From NCBI GenBank assembly GCA_965261645.1, contig CBDHDJ010000002.1, positions 992,001 to 1,056,000 of the forward strand: 64,000 bases of DNA. Direction: 5' to 3'. The first letter of the stretch is position 1; each line of letters starts with the position of its first letter. This document shows positions 1-8,252 of the stretch, in pieces. Both the position numbers and the translations under genes were made by a program. This DNA is from CBDHDJ01 sp965261645. Lineage in GTDB: Bacteria; Pseudomonadota; Alphaproteobacteria; SHVV01. Under the pieces are notes generated by a model that made no database searches, was not told the origin of the DNA, and saw nothing but the letters and a program-made list of their open reading frames with translations.

Positions 1-82
1 TCTGCTCGCGTTCGAAACGGCCCTTCTCACCCGACCGCTTGGCCGGGTCGGCGACCCATTCACCATTTACCAGCATGCCCAT
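1..82 (-). CDS. Glutathionyl-hydroquinone reductase-like GST, N-terminal fragment (cut by window edge)
   Basis: Only the first 27 codons are inside the window. They read MGMLVNGEWVADP and continue with the basic stretch KRSGEKGRFEREQ. This is the start expected of the ECM4/YqjG glutathionyl-hydroquinone reductase branch of the omega-like GSTs, which reductively deglutathionylate glutathionyl-hydroquinones. The ATG at 82 has a clear ribosome binding site (ACGGAGG, eight bases upstream) and lies 35 bp after the egtD stop, so the gene is probably the third gene of an egtB–egtD operon. A second, inactivated member of the same family lies at 3631–5972; the two N-termini are related but clearly diverged, so they are paralogues. 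The catalytic CPWA motif would lie outside the window. Confidence 0.7.
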   Translation of the reverse strand, partial: MGMLVNGEWVADPAKRSGEKGRFEREQ

Positions 83-117
83 CGCGGTCCTCCGTCGCTC
101 GAAGCTCAAATTTGGCG

Positions 118-1095
118 CTACGCCGTATCGAGGTAATGGATGCTGAACAGCTCGGCCTCGTCCGTCCACACCTTTGTGGGGGTAAAGCCTGCGCGCGCAG
201 CGATCTCCGCGAACTCCTCGATGCTGTACTTATAGGAATTCTCGGTGTGGATGGATTCTCCTTCGGCGAACTCGATCTCGTGGCCGTCGATGCGAATGGT
301 CTGGTTCCGCGTGCTGACCAGGTGCATTTCGACGCGGCCCAGCGCTTCCGAATAAAACGCCTCATGCGCGAAGGACTCGACATCGAACTCGGCGGCGAGG
401 TCGCGGTTGATCCGGACGAGCAGGTTGCGGTTGAACGCGGCTGTCACACCGCGCGAATCGTTGTAGGCGGCGTTCAGGATGGCCGGGTCCTTTTTGAGGT
501 CGACCCCGATGATAAGCGCACCGCCGGCGGCGATGCTCGAGACCCGGATCAGGAAATCGATCGCCTGGTCGTGCGTGAAGTTGCCGATGCTCGAGCCCGG
601 GAAGAACGCGATCTTGCGCGCCCGCGGATAACGCGTGGAGTCGGGCACGTCGGAGAGCTGGCTGTAGTCGGCGCAGACAGCCATGACCTCGACGGCGGGA
701 TAGGCCGCCGCCAGTTCGTCGGCCGCGCGCAAGAGGTGCTCACGCGAGATGTCGATCGGCACGTAGGCGGCGGGATCGTCGAGCGCGTCCAGAACGGTAC
801 GGGTCTTGATGCTTGAGCCACTGCCGAACTCGATCAGCTGGCAGCGCGGACCGGCCAACGCGGCGATCTCCCCGCCGTGAGCCTGCAAGAGCGCGATCTC
901 GGTCCGCATCGGGTAATACTCCTCGAGGCGGCAAATCTCGTCGAACAGGCGCGAGCCCTCCTCGTCGTAAAAGAATTTCGCGGGCAGGGATTTCTGCGGC
1001 TTGGACAGGCCCTCGATCACGGCGGCCCGCAAGTCTTCGGGCGCTGGATGCTCGTCGTGAAACGAGGCGAGAGCAAGGGATTCGACGTCGGTCAT
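118..1095 (-). CDS. egtD: L-histidine N(alpha)-methyltransferase EgtD
   Basis: EgtD makes hercynine by adding three SAM-derived methyl groups to the alpha-amino group of histidine, a core step of ergothioneine synthesis. The 325-residue product has the family length and pattern: LPAKFFYDEEGSRLFDEI near residue 40, the SAM-binding EFGSGSSIKT near residue 90, FFPGSSIGNF near residue 165, and the C-terminal IHTENSYKYS typical of Methyltransf_33. The ATG at 1095 overlaps the stop of egtB by 4 bp (ATGA), so the two are translationally coupled. The identification rests on the motifs and on the partner gene. Confidence 0.93.
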   Translation of the reverse strand: MTDVESLALASFHDEHPAPEDLRAAVIEGLSKPQKSLPAKFFYDEEGSRLFDEICRLEEYYPMRTEIALLQAHGGEIAALAGPRCQLIEFGSGSSIKTRTVLDALDDPAAYVPIDISREHLLRAADELAAAYPAVEVMAVCADYSQLSDVPDSTRYPRARKIAFFPGSSIGNFTHDQAIDFLIRVSSIAAGGALIIGVDLKKDPAILNAAYNDSRGVTAAFNRNLLVRINRDLAAEFDVESFAHEAFYSEALGRVEMHLVSTRNQTIRIDGHEIEFAEGESIHTENSYKYSIEEFAEIAARAGFTPTKVWTDEAELFSIHYLDTA

Positions 1096-2399
1096 GCGTC
1101 GTCCGCCAGGCGCACGCCGGTGAACTGCCAGCGATCGGATGGGTAGAAGAAGTTGCGGTAGGTGGCACGGACATGGCCGGCGGGCGTGGCGCAGGAGCCG
1201 CCGCGCAGCACATACTGTCCGCACATGAACTTGCCGTTGTACTCGCCGACGGCGCCGGCGGAGGGGCGGAACCCGGGGTAGGGACCATAGGTGCTGCTGG
1301 TCCACTCCCAAATGTCTCCGTACATCTGCACCGGCGCCTCGGGTGAGCTTTTTGCGGCGACCGGGTGAAGGTGGCCCGCCGGCAGCAGGTTGCCCTCGGC
1401 CGGGAGCGCGCGACCGGCGATTTCCCATTCGGTCTCCGTCGGCAGGCGCTTGCCCGCCCAGTGGGCGTAGGCATCGGCCTCGATATAGCTGAGATGACAG
1501 GCCGGCGCTTCGCGATCGAGCGGCTGCAGTCCGCCGAGCGTGAACTCGAACCATTCGCCGTCACGCTCGCGCCAATACATGGGATGGCGCCACCCCTCGG
1601 CCTGCACGGTGGCCCAGCCTTGGGACAGCCAATGCGAAAACTCTTGATAGCCGCCGTCCGCGACGAAATCGAGCAACTCGCCGTTGGTCGCGGGGCGCGA
1701 GGCGAGGCGGTAGGGCTCGAGATAGGCCTTGTGCCGCGGGCCTTCACAGTCAAACGCAAATCCGGTGCCATCGTGGCCGATCTCCATGACGCCGCCGTCG
1801 TAACCGTGCCAGGAGAGCGGTGGTGCGGCATTGGCCTCGCCCGGCCGGCCCCTGCCGTAGGCTGGAAAAAGCGCATTGCACGAGAAGAGATGCTTGATGT
1901 CGGTGAGGAGCAGCTCCTGGTGCTGTTGCTCGTGGTGCAGGCCGAGTTCGAGCAGGGGGGCGATCTCCTCCCAGGTCTCGCCGCCCGCCTCCGCAATCAG
2001 CCGCGCCATGGCGTCATCGACGTGATGGCGGTAATCGCGCACCTCGCTGACCAGGGGCCGCGTCAGCATGCCCCGCTCGGTCCGCGGGTGGCGTTCGCCC
2101 ACCGTCTCGTAATACGAGTTGAACAGGTAGCGGTAATCGGGATCGAACGGCTGGTAGCCGCTGAGGTTGGGCCGGAGGAGGAAGGTTTCGAAAAACCAGG
2201 TGACGTGGGCGAGGTGCCACTTCGTCGGACTGGCGTCGGGCATCGACTGGACGACCTGATCCTCCGGCGCCAGCGGCTCGGCCAAGCCCTCGGAGAGCGC
2301 GCGAACGGCGTTGTAGCTCGCTTGGGCGGCGCTGCGATCCGCGACGGAAAGCGCTGATGGGTGTGATGCGGCGTGCGCCGCGTCTGCATTTGCCGCCAT
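1092..2399 (-). CDS. egtB: Ergothioneine biosynthesis protein EgtB (hercynine sulfoxide synthase type)
   Basis: EgtB is a mononuclear non-haem iron enzyme that joins a thiol donor to hercynine with O2. The 435-residue product has the two expected parts: an N-terminal DinB-like region with the iron ligand motif WHLAHVTWFFE (about residue 70) and LHHEQQHQELLLTDIKH (about 150), and a C-terminal formylglycine-generating-enzyme-like domain ending in RATYRNFFYPSDRW and TGVRLA. The ATG at 2399 is chosen because AGGAGA lies six bases upstream; an in-frame upstream extension would have no such site. The sequence alone does not show whether the sulfur donor is gamma-glutamylcysteine or cysteine. No egtA, egtC or egtE is visible in this window. 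Confidence 0.92.
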   Translation of the reverse strand: MAANADAAHAASHPSALSVADRSAAQASYNAVRALSEGLAEPLAPEDQVVQSMPDASPTKWHLAHVTWFFETFLLRPNLSGYQPFDPDYRYLFNSYYETVGERHPRTERGMLTRPLVSEVRDYRHHVDDAMARLIAEAGGETWEEIAPLLELGLHHEQQHQELLLTDIKHLFSCNALFPAYGRGRPGEANAAPPLSWHGYDGGVMEIGHDGTGFAFDCEGPRHKAYLEPYRLASRPATNGELLDFVADGGYQEFSHWLSQGWATVQAEGWRHPMYWRERDGEWFEFTLGGLQPLDREAPACHLSYIEADAYAHWAGKRLPTETEWEIAGRALPAEGNLLPAGHLHPVAAKSSPEAPVQMYGDIWEWTSSTYGPYPGFRPSAGAVGEYNGKFMCGQYVLRGGSCATPAGHVRATYRNFFYPSDRWQFTGVRLADDA

Positions 2400-2576
2400 G
2401 GAATCTCCTCGTAACTTATGGACGGCAACGGGACGCGGCAAGCCGGCCGCGCAAGGGCTCGAGGCCAAGCTTAGCGAGCCCCCGCGAGGATGACAAGTTG
2501 GCGGCCCGGTCGGGCCGAATCGCAGTTCCCCTCCGAGCGGCCGACAGCCCCCCGCCGCGCGGGATGCGCCAATCTA

Positions 2577-3631
2577 GAGCGTTTTCCTATCATTTGCGGT
2601 CATAGCCGGCAGCAGCGAAGTAGTTTTCGCATTCCGTTGGTGTGAAGGTGTCGATGCCTTGGGCGATGGCGTCCCAGAGGTCATCGACGGTTCGGGCGGC
2701 GGTCTTTTTGAGGAAAGCCTTGAGCTTGGAGAAGGCCATTTCAATGGGGTTAAAGTCAGGGCTGTAGGGCGGCAGGAAGCGCAACTCTGCCGCGGCGACT
2801 TCGATGGCCGTGCGCACGGCGATGGGTTTGTGGGCGGGTAAGTTATCCATCACCACGATATCGCCGGGTTTGAGCGTCGGGACCAAGACCTGCTCCACAT
2901 AAGCGAGGAAGGCGGCACCATGCATGGCACCGTCGAGCACCATGGGCGCGGTCATGCCTTCAAGGCGGAGCGCGCCAACGAAGGTCGTCGTCTTCCAGTG
3001 TCCATGAGGCACCGGTGCTTGGCAACGCTCGCCCCGTGGCGCCCGGCGCGTAACGCCGGGCCATCTTGGTCGAAGCGCCGGTCTCGTCAATGAACACCAG
3101 CCGCTCGGGCTTCAGATCGGGTTGGGCGTCGAACCAGGCCTGCCGGCGGCGCAGGACGTCAGCTCGCTGTTGCTCGCAGGCGTGCGCGGTTTTTTTTGAA
3201 CGTCATGCCGTGCCGGTCGAGCAGCCGCCAGACCGTGCTTTGGGCCACCGTCAAGCCATGCCCCGCGTCCAGGTGTGCCGCGATCTCGCCCAAGGTGATG
3301 TCCGGCGTCTCGTCAACCAGCGCCAGGATTTCCTCGGCATGGGCCTCGATCCGGTGCGAGCGGTGGTCACCGCCTTGCGGCCTAGGCCCGACATCGCCCG
3401 TCCGCCGCCACCGATTCACCCATTTGATCGCCGTCGAGGCCGCAACCCCGAAGCGGCGCGCCGCCGAGCGCCGCGACAGGCCGCTGTCAACCGCCGATAC
3501 AAGCCGTTCTCGAAGATCATTGGAAAGAGGTTTCGTCATGCAGGCTGGCCTCCTCCACCAGCCCACATCTTGAATCAGAAATTCGATCCCATGGGAATCC
3601 CAAAAAGAATCCGTCAGCTCAGAAAATGCTC
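2577..3631 (-). mobile_element. IS630-family element A, decayed
   Basis: The element is flanked by TA at 2575–2576 and 3632–3633, the dinucleotide duplication of IS630/Tc1-type insertion. Its ends are inverted copies: GAGCGTTTTC at 2577 and, on the other strand, GAGCATTTTC from 3631. It carries a transposase with two reading-frame breaks. It sits at the 3' end of the interrupted hydroquinone reductase gene, and the empty site would have read CTAG, with the stop codon TAG restored on both sides. Confidence 0.85.
2590..3539 (-). pseudogene. IS630-family transposase, double frameshift
   Basis: The N-terminal part (ATG at 3539, MTKPLSNDLRERLVSAVDSG) encodes a helix-turn-helix (RRSAARRFGVAASTAIKWV). 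The DDE residues are in the next two frames: LVFIDETGAS, then DIVVMDNLPAHKP, then the third carboxylate in SPDFNPIEMAFSKLK. The first break is at a run of eight A (minus strand, about 3190–3197) after HGMTFKK. The second is near 3050–3062 after KMARRY, where frames shift without any homopolymer. The A run alone could be explained by ribosomal or polymerase slippage, as IS630 elements sometimes use, but the second break makes an inactive copy more likely. Confidence 0.8.
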
Positions 3632-3920
3632 TAGCCTGCGGGGAGCTTTGCGCGATCGTGCGGCGCATCGAAATCCACATCAGGCCCCTTGGGCACGATG
3701 CGGCTCGGATTGACCGAGGTGTGACTCCAGTAATAATGGGCCTTGATGTGGTCGAGATCGACGGTCTCGGCCACACCCGGCACCTGAAGAGCTCGCGCAG
3801 GTAGTTCGACAGCTGGGGGTAGTCGCATATTCGCCGCAGGCTGCATTTGAAGTGGATGTTGTAGACCGGGTCGAAACGCACGAGCGTCGGGAACAGCCGC
3901 CAGTCCGCCTCGGTCAAACG

Positions 3921-4187
3921 TGTGTGGACGCCCCCGTTGATGCAAGCAGTTTTTGGTCGGCTCGGTGCATGCGGTCAGGTGCTGTCGTGTGTCCGGCCTC
4001 TCTATGCGGCAGATGACACGCCGCGGGCCCGTATGGAGATACGCGGATTGGGTCCAAATCGGTTACGCGAGCTTGAAAGCTCTCCGTTCGGATGCTGGTT
4101 TTCCCAACCCGGTCTCGTTGACCTTTGCCCTTACCTGTCCTCCGTCCTGCCCACATCCCCGACGGCTTCCCGCACTTCGCCGTTCTC
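3921..4187 (-). ncRNA. Candidate seekRNA/bridge RNA region of the IS1111-type element
   Basis: IS110-family recombinases use an element-encoded guide RNA; in the IS1111 subgroup it is reported downstream of the transposase. Here the only sizeable non-coding segment is these 267 bp beyond the transposase stop. Within it, 4051–4071 reads ggtc-c-aaa-t-cggttac-gcgag, closely resembling the reconstructed insertion site ggtc-aaa-cggttac-cg-gcgag; the stretch atcggttac is identical to the right element/flank junction. This is what a target-matching guide could look like, but RNA boundaries and folding were not computed. Confidence 0.4.
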
Positions 4188-5210
4188 TCAGGCGGTGGCG
4201 GGAGCCCGGTAGCTCTCCTTCTTCGTCAGTAGCGCCCAGACGATGCGCGCCATCCTGTTGGCCAGCGCCACCGCGACGAGCATCCTCGGCTTGCGCGCCA
4301 GCATCCCGGCCAGCCAGGGGTCCGTCGTCACGCCGCGCCGAACCGCCCAGCGGACCACAGTCATCGCGCCTGTGATCAGCAGCCGTCTCAGATCGCGCTG
4401 GCCCATCTTCGATATCTTGCCCAGCTTCGGCTTGCCGCCGGTCGTGTGCTGGCGCGGCACGAGGCCGAGCCAAGCGGAGAAGTCGCGGCCGCGCCGGAAA
4501 CTCTCCATCGGCGGTGCGAAGGCCTGGATTGCCATCGCGCTGATCGGCCCGATCCCCGGCACGCTCATCAGGCGCCTCGCCTCCTCATCCTGCCGTGCTC
4601 TCACGTGGACCTCCCTCTCCAGGCCCGCAATCTTCGCATCGAGGCCGGCGATCTGCTCAAGCAGAAGGCCGGCCAGCTCGCGGACCGCTTCCGGCAACCT
4701 CGAAGCCGGTCCCTCAAGCGCCGAGGCCAGCCGGCCGACATGAGCCGGCCCCTGCGGGGCAATGACACCGAACTCCGCCAGATGGCCGCGCAGCGCATTA
4801 ATCGTCTGGGTGCGCTGGCGCACCAGAAGATCGCGCGTCCGGAACAGCATGCCCCGAGCCTGCTGTTCCTCCGTCTTCACAGCCACAAAGCGCATGGTCG
4901 GCCGCGACGACGCCTCGCAGATCGCCTCCGCATCCGACGCGTCGTTCTTTTGCCGCTTGACGTACGCTTTGACGTAGATCGGTGGGACCAGTCGCACCGC
5001 ATGGCCGAGACTGCCGATCTCCCGGCCCCAATGGTGCGCGCCGCCGCACGCCTCCATCGCCACCGTGCAGCGTGGCTGCGCAGCCACAAAGTCCAACAGC
5101 TTCGCCCGGCTCAGCTTCTTGCGGAACGCAACCGACCCATCCGCCCGCGCACCGTGCAGCTGAAAGCTATTCTTCGCCAGATCGATCCCGATCATGTGAA
5201 CCTGTTCCAT
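4188..5210 (-). CDS. IS110/IS1111-type DEDD recombinase
   Basis: The 340-residue product has the N-terminal RuvC-like DEDD domain (first Asp in IGIDLAKNSF near residue 9, Glu in AMEACGGAHHW near 52, the two Asp in KNDASDAEAICEA near 90). It also has the C-terminal Transposase_20 region with SVPGIGPISAMAIQAF near 215 and FSAWLGLVPRQHTTGGK near 245, followed by the Ser-containing tail. The wording GLVPRQH-TGGK is typical of the IS1111 subgroup. The ATG at 5210 is 82 bp inside the element's right boundary. It appears intact, so the element may still be active. Confidence 0.93.
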   Translation of the reverse strand: MEQVHMIGIDLAKNSFQLHGARADGSVAFRKKLSRAKLLDFVAAQPRCTVAMEACGGAHHWGREIGSLGHAVRLVPPIYVKAYVKRQKNDASDAEAICEASSRPTMRFVAVKTEEQQARGMLFRTRDLLVRQRTQTINALRGHLAEFGVIAPQGPAHVGRLASALEGPASRLPEAVRELAGLLLEQIAGLDAKIAGLEREVHVRARQDEEARRLMSVPGIGPISAMAIQAFAPPMESFRRGRDFSAWLGLVPRQHTTGGKPKLGKISKMGQRDLRRLLITGAMTVVRWAVRRGVTTDPWLAGMLARKPRMLVAVALANRMARIVWALLTKKESYRAPATA

Positions 5211-6109
5211 GGACGCCCCCTTCCTCGCTTGGCGTTAACAACACCGCCAACCTGGCACATCGCGATGCCGTCGGGAGGGGCGTCCACCCCATCGGTTACC
5301 GGCGAGGTAGCGCTGCTGGCCGAGGCGCTCCTCTACCATATCGAGCGCCCCGAACAGTTCGTGAAACGCCCGCTCATGCGCGAGTTGGCTGCCCGCAAAC
5401 CCACACTTGTAGACGCCGTTGTTGATGTGATCGAAAACGAGTGGGTTGATGGTGTCGATCTCCGGGTGAAGATCTTCGGGGTAGAAGTCGATGTTGGCAT
5501 CCGCGATGTCGTCAAACGCGCTGTTGAACATGCGGATGATCTCGGAGGATTCGTTGTTGACGATGGCGCCGGTCTCCTTGTCCCACAGCACCGGCACGCT
5601 CACCCACGTCGTCGCTGCCGGATCAGCCGCCAAGTAAAGCTCGCGCAGAAGCGAAAACCCGTTGACCGTGTCGGGGATGCAGCCGGGCTCGGTGCTGAAA
5701 TGCCAGCCATCTTCGCCCATGTGGGGATCCACGATGGAGAGCGAAATCGCGTCTTCCAGCTGCTTCAGCTGGCGGACAATCATCGTGCGGTGGGCCCACG
5801 GGCAGGCGGTCGAGACATAGAGGTGGTAGCGCCCGACTTCGGCTTTGTAGCCGGATGAGCCATCGCGCGTGACCCAGTCGCGGAACCGGGTTTGCGCCCG
5901 CACGAACGCCCCCTCCTGATCCCGCATGCTGGAATCATCCGTCGTCCAGTGACCATCGACCAGCTTACCCATACGACCTCGTGTTCCTCGCGGTTGCCGC
6001 CACCAACATGGCGCGACCCCGGACCGCGTGCAAGTCCTGAGCAGAAGGTGTGGGGGCAGGCGGAGACGCTCGGCCCTTGCCCCGCGCGGTTCTGCAACCG
6101 CAGGGCGGA

Positions 6110-8206
6110 CTAGCGCCCCTCGCGGCGCCAGGCCAGGGCAAAGCTCCCCATGATGAGGACCAGCGCCAGGAGCGGCGGCAGCAACGGCACCCGATCGATC
6201 CCTGTCACCAGATAGCGCTCGTTGCGCTGAAGGCCAATCCAGCCACGGCCCGCCGCCTTGCGCCCGGGATAGACGCGGCGGACGTCGGGAAGGCCGTCCT
6301 CGGCCAGCCACGAAAGGGCGCCGCCGCTTGCCGCCACGACCGGCGACAGAATTGCCTCGGTAGCGCGAACGTCGGCGAACTCCTTGGGATTCAACGCGCC
6401 GACGGCGACCACGGCCGATTGCGCGTCATCATGGAGCCGGTAGAGGCCGACCTCGCGCACCGCCAGACTGCCGCGCGCCTCGCCGTTGGGAGAATCTTCG
6501 AGATGGACGGTCTGCGTGTCACCCGAGGGGGCCGTGACGGTGACCTCCGGCGAACCCGGCGTGAGGCTGCGCCGAATGATCTCCAGACGACCGCCCACCG
6601 CCGTGGCGCTCAGACGCTCCTCTTCGAGATCCGGCTCACGCATCAGCCAATGGGCGAGCCGGCGGAGGAGCTCGGCTTGCGGGCCACCGCCTTCGAAGCC
6701 GCGGGTCCAGAGCCAAGCGTGGTCCGACAAGAGCTGCGCTACCCGGCCCTTGCCGACGCGATCGACGATCAGCAGGGGCGCATCGGCGACACCCTGCATC
6801 AACACCGTGCCCCGCTCCGTCTCCGTTTCGATATGGCGGAACCAGCGCCCCCAGGTCGGTCCCGCGTCACGGTTGTCGGACAGCGTCGCGCTGATCGGGT
6901 GGCGCCAGCCCAGCTCGCTCACGCGCGGATGAAAGCCCTCGCGGTAGACCTGGCCCGTAGGTGCGCCCGGCAGCACCTTGGCGAGCGGCGTGCGATAGAG
7001 GCTGAGCGGCGAAGCGAAGGCAGGGCCGGCCGCCTCGAGGACCGCCCCGCCGTCATGGACATACTCGACGACGTTGCCGAGGTAGAACTGGGGCAGGACG
7101 CCCCGGCGGCGGTAGCGGTCGAAGATGATCAGATCGAACTCACCCAGCTTGACCTCGAATAGCTCCTGCACGGGAAAGGAGATGAGCGAAAGCTCGCGCA
7201 CCGGCGTGCCGTCCTGTTTCTCCGGCGGGCGCAGAATCGTGAAATGAATGAGATCGACGGCGGGATCGGCCTTGAGCAGGTTGCGCCAGGTGCGCTCGCC
7301 GGGATGCGGTTCGCCCGAAACGAGAAGAACCCGGAGGCGTTCGCGCACCCCATTTATGGCGACGACGGCGCGATTGTTGGCGAGCGTGAGTTCATCGGCG
7401 CCCGGCGCCACGTCGATCTCGACCACCGTCTGCCCGCCATGGTCGAGGATCAAGGGAATCTCGTGTCCTACGCCCGTCGGCACGGCGTGTACCGTTTCGT
7501 CGGTGCCGTCGCGGCGCAGCGTTACCCGGGCGAAGGATGAGGAGCCGGCGGCGGCCCCATCGCCGCTGTCCTCGATTCGCAACCTGAGAGTCATAGGTTT
7601 GCCGACGATGCCGTAGCTCGGCGCGTGATCCACGATGACGCGGCGGTCGCGCTCGCCACGCTCGCCCGTCAACAGGACGTGAAGCGGACCATAGCGCGAG
7701 CGTTGGCCCTCGTCGGGCACGTCATGCACCTGGCCGTCGGTAATGACGATGACCCCCGCGAGGCGGTCGCGGGGCGTATCGAGCACCGTCTGATCAAGCG
7801 CCGCGAACAGGTGGGTTCCATCGCTTGGTGCGGCGGCTTGGTCGGGCTGTCCGGCCGGGTGGCCCACGGTTACGACGCGGACGTCGAGATCCTCGAGGAG
7901 TGCCAGGCGCGCCTCGATGGCCTGGCGCGCGTCCTCCGTCGCCGGCAGACGCCCGCCGATCCGCTGGCTCTGCGAGTGATCCACGACCAGGACCGCGACG
8001 TCAGGCAGCATTTCGCGATCCTCGGTGACCAGCGAGGGGTTCGCCAGCGTGATCAGACCGGCCAACAGGGCGAGCGTGCGCCAGACGACGCCACTCGTTC
8101 GGTGAAACGCGCCGTAGGCGACGAGCGCAAGCGCCATCAGCCCCAGGACAGCGACCACGGCCCATGGGACCTGGGGTGCAAATGCGATATCGGCGATGGT
8201 GGTCAT
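6110..8206 (-). CDS. Large membrane protein with glutamine-amidotransferase-like domain (MoxR cluster)
   Basis: This is a protein of 698 residues. Two transmembrane helices lie near the N-terminus (about residues 15–65) and one at the extreme C-terminus (PLLALVLIMGSFALAW). Between them is a VWA-like segment (VAVLVVDHSQSQRI; VIVITDGQVHDVP) and a class I glutamine-amidotransferase-like fold around EFDLIIFDRYRRRG and YVHDGGAVLEAAG. It is the last gene of the moxR–DUF58–DUF4159 operon and starts 46 bp after the previous stop. Such clusters are widespread in alphaproteobacteria and are linked to cell-envelope or protein-complex assembly; the exact role is not known. No substrate can be inferred. 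Confidence 0.75.
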   Translation of the reverse strand: MTTIADIAFAPQVPWAVVAVLGLMALALVAYGAFHRTSGVVWRTLALLAGLITLANPSLVTEDREMLPDVAVLVVDHSQSQRIGGRLPATEDARQAIEARLALLEDLDVRVVTVGHPAGQPDQAAAPSDGTHLFAALDQTVLDTPRDRLAGVIVITDGQVHDVPDEGQRSRYGPLHVLLTGERGERDRRVIVDHAPSYGIVGKPMTLRLRIEDSGDGAAAGSSSFARVTLRRDGTDETVHAVPTGVGHEIPLILDHGGQTVVEIDVAPGADELTLANNRAVVAINGVRERLRVLLVSGEPHPGERTWRNLLKADPAVDLIHFTILRPPEKQDGTPVRELSLISFPVQELFEVKLGEFDLIIFDRYRRRGVLPQFYLGNVVEYVHDGGAVLEAAGPAFASPLSLYRTPLAKVLPGAPTGQVYREGFHPRVSELGWRHPISATLSDNRDAGPTWGRWFRHIETETERGTVLMQGVADAPLLIVDRVGKGRVAQLLSDHAWLWTRGFEGGGPQAELLRRLAHWLMREPDLEEERLSATAVGGRLEIIRRSLTPGSPEVTVTAPSGDTQTVHLEDSPNGEARGSLAVREVGLYRLHDDAQSAVVAVGALNPKEFADVRATEAILSPVVAASGGALSWLAEDGLPDVRRVYPGRKAAGRGWIGLQRNERYLVTGIDRVPLLPPLLALVLIMGSFALAWRREGR

Positions 8207-8252
8207 GACCGCCCTCGTCGTTCCCTCGCTGCTGAGCCCATGAGGCGCGTCA

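Larger units (their letters stand above)
3921..5292 (-). mobile_element. IS110-family element, IS1111 subgroup
   Basis: The element boundaries come from the split reductase gene: left flank ...gtcaaacg, right flank cggttacc..., with the empty site reading caaacggttacc. One CG dinucleotide is therefore shared or duplicated. Unlike typical IS110-group members it has sub-terminal inverted repeats (GTGGACGCCCC at 3924–3934 and its reverse complement at 5277–5287), a mark of the IS1111 subgroup. It contains one DEDD transposase and a 267-bp non-coding stretch on the 3' side of that gene. Confidence 0.85.
3631..5972 (-). pseudogene. Glutathionyl-hydroquinone reductase, interrupted by IS1111-type element
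   Basis: The 5' half (ATG at 5972, MGKLVDGHW) runs to YLAGNR at 5293 and includes the thioredoxin-fold Cys motif STACPWAHR. The 3' half resumes at 3920 with LTEADWRLFPTL, the usual next residues of the family, and ends at a TAG at 3631. Joining the halves with one copy of the shared CG and restoring one missing C near 3787 gives a 322-residue protein, the normal family length. That missing C is a second, independent lesion: the reading frame shifts from LRELF to VPGVAETV. The family reduces glutathionyl-hydroquinones. An intact-looking paralogue starts at the left edge of the window. Confidence 0.9.

Noticed and set aside
3190..3197. A8 run in IS630 element A as a programmed frameshift
   Set aside because: A second break near 3050–3062 without a slippery sequence means the transposase cannot be restored by one slip; decay is more likely.
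4446..5858. Long plus-strand reading frame of about 470 codons across the IS1111-type element and the reductase
   Set aside because: It is antisense to the recombinase and to the reductase fragment, crosses the element boundary, and shows no known domain. It is a by-product of high-GC codon use.
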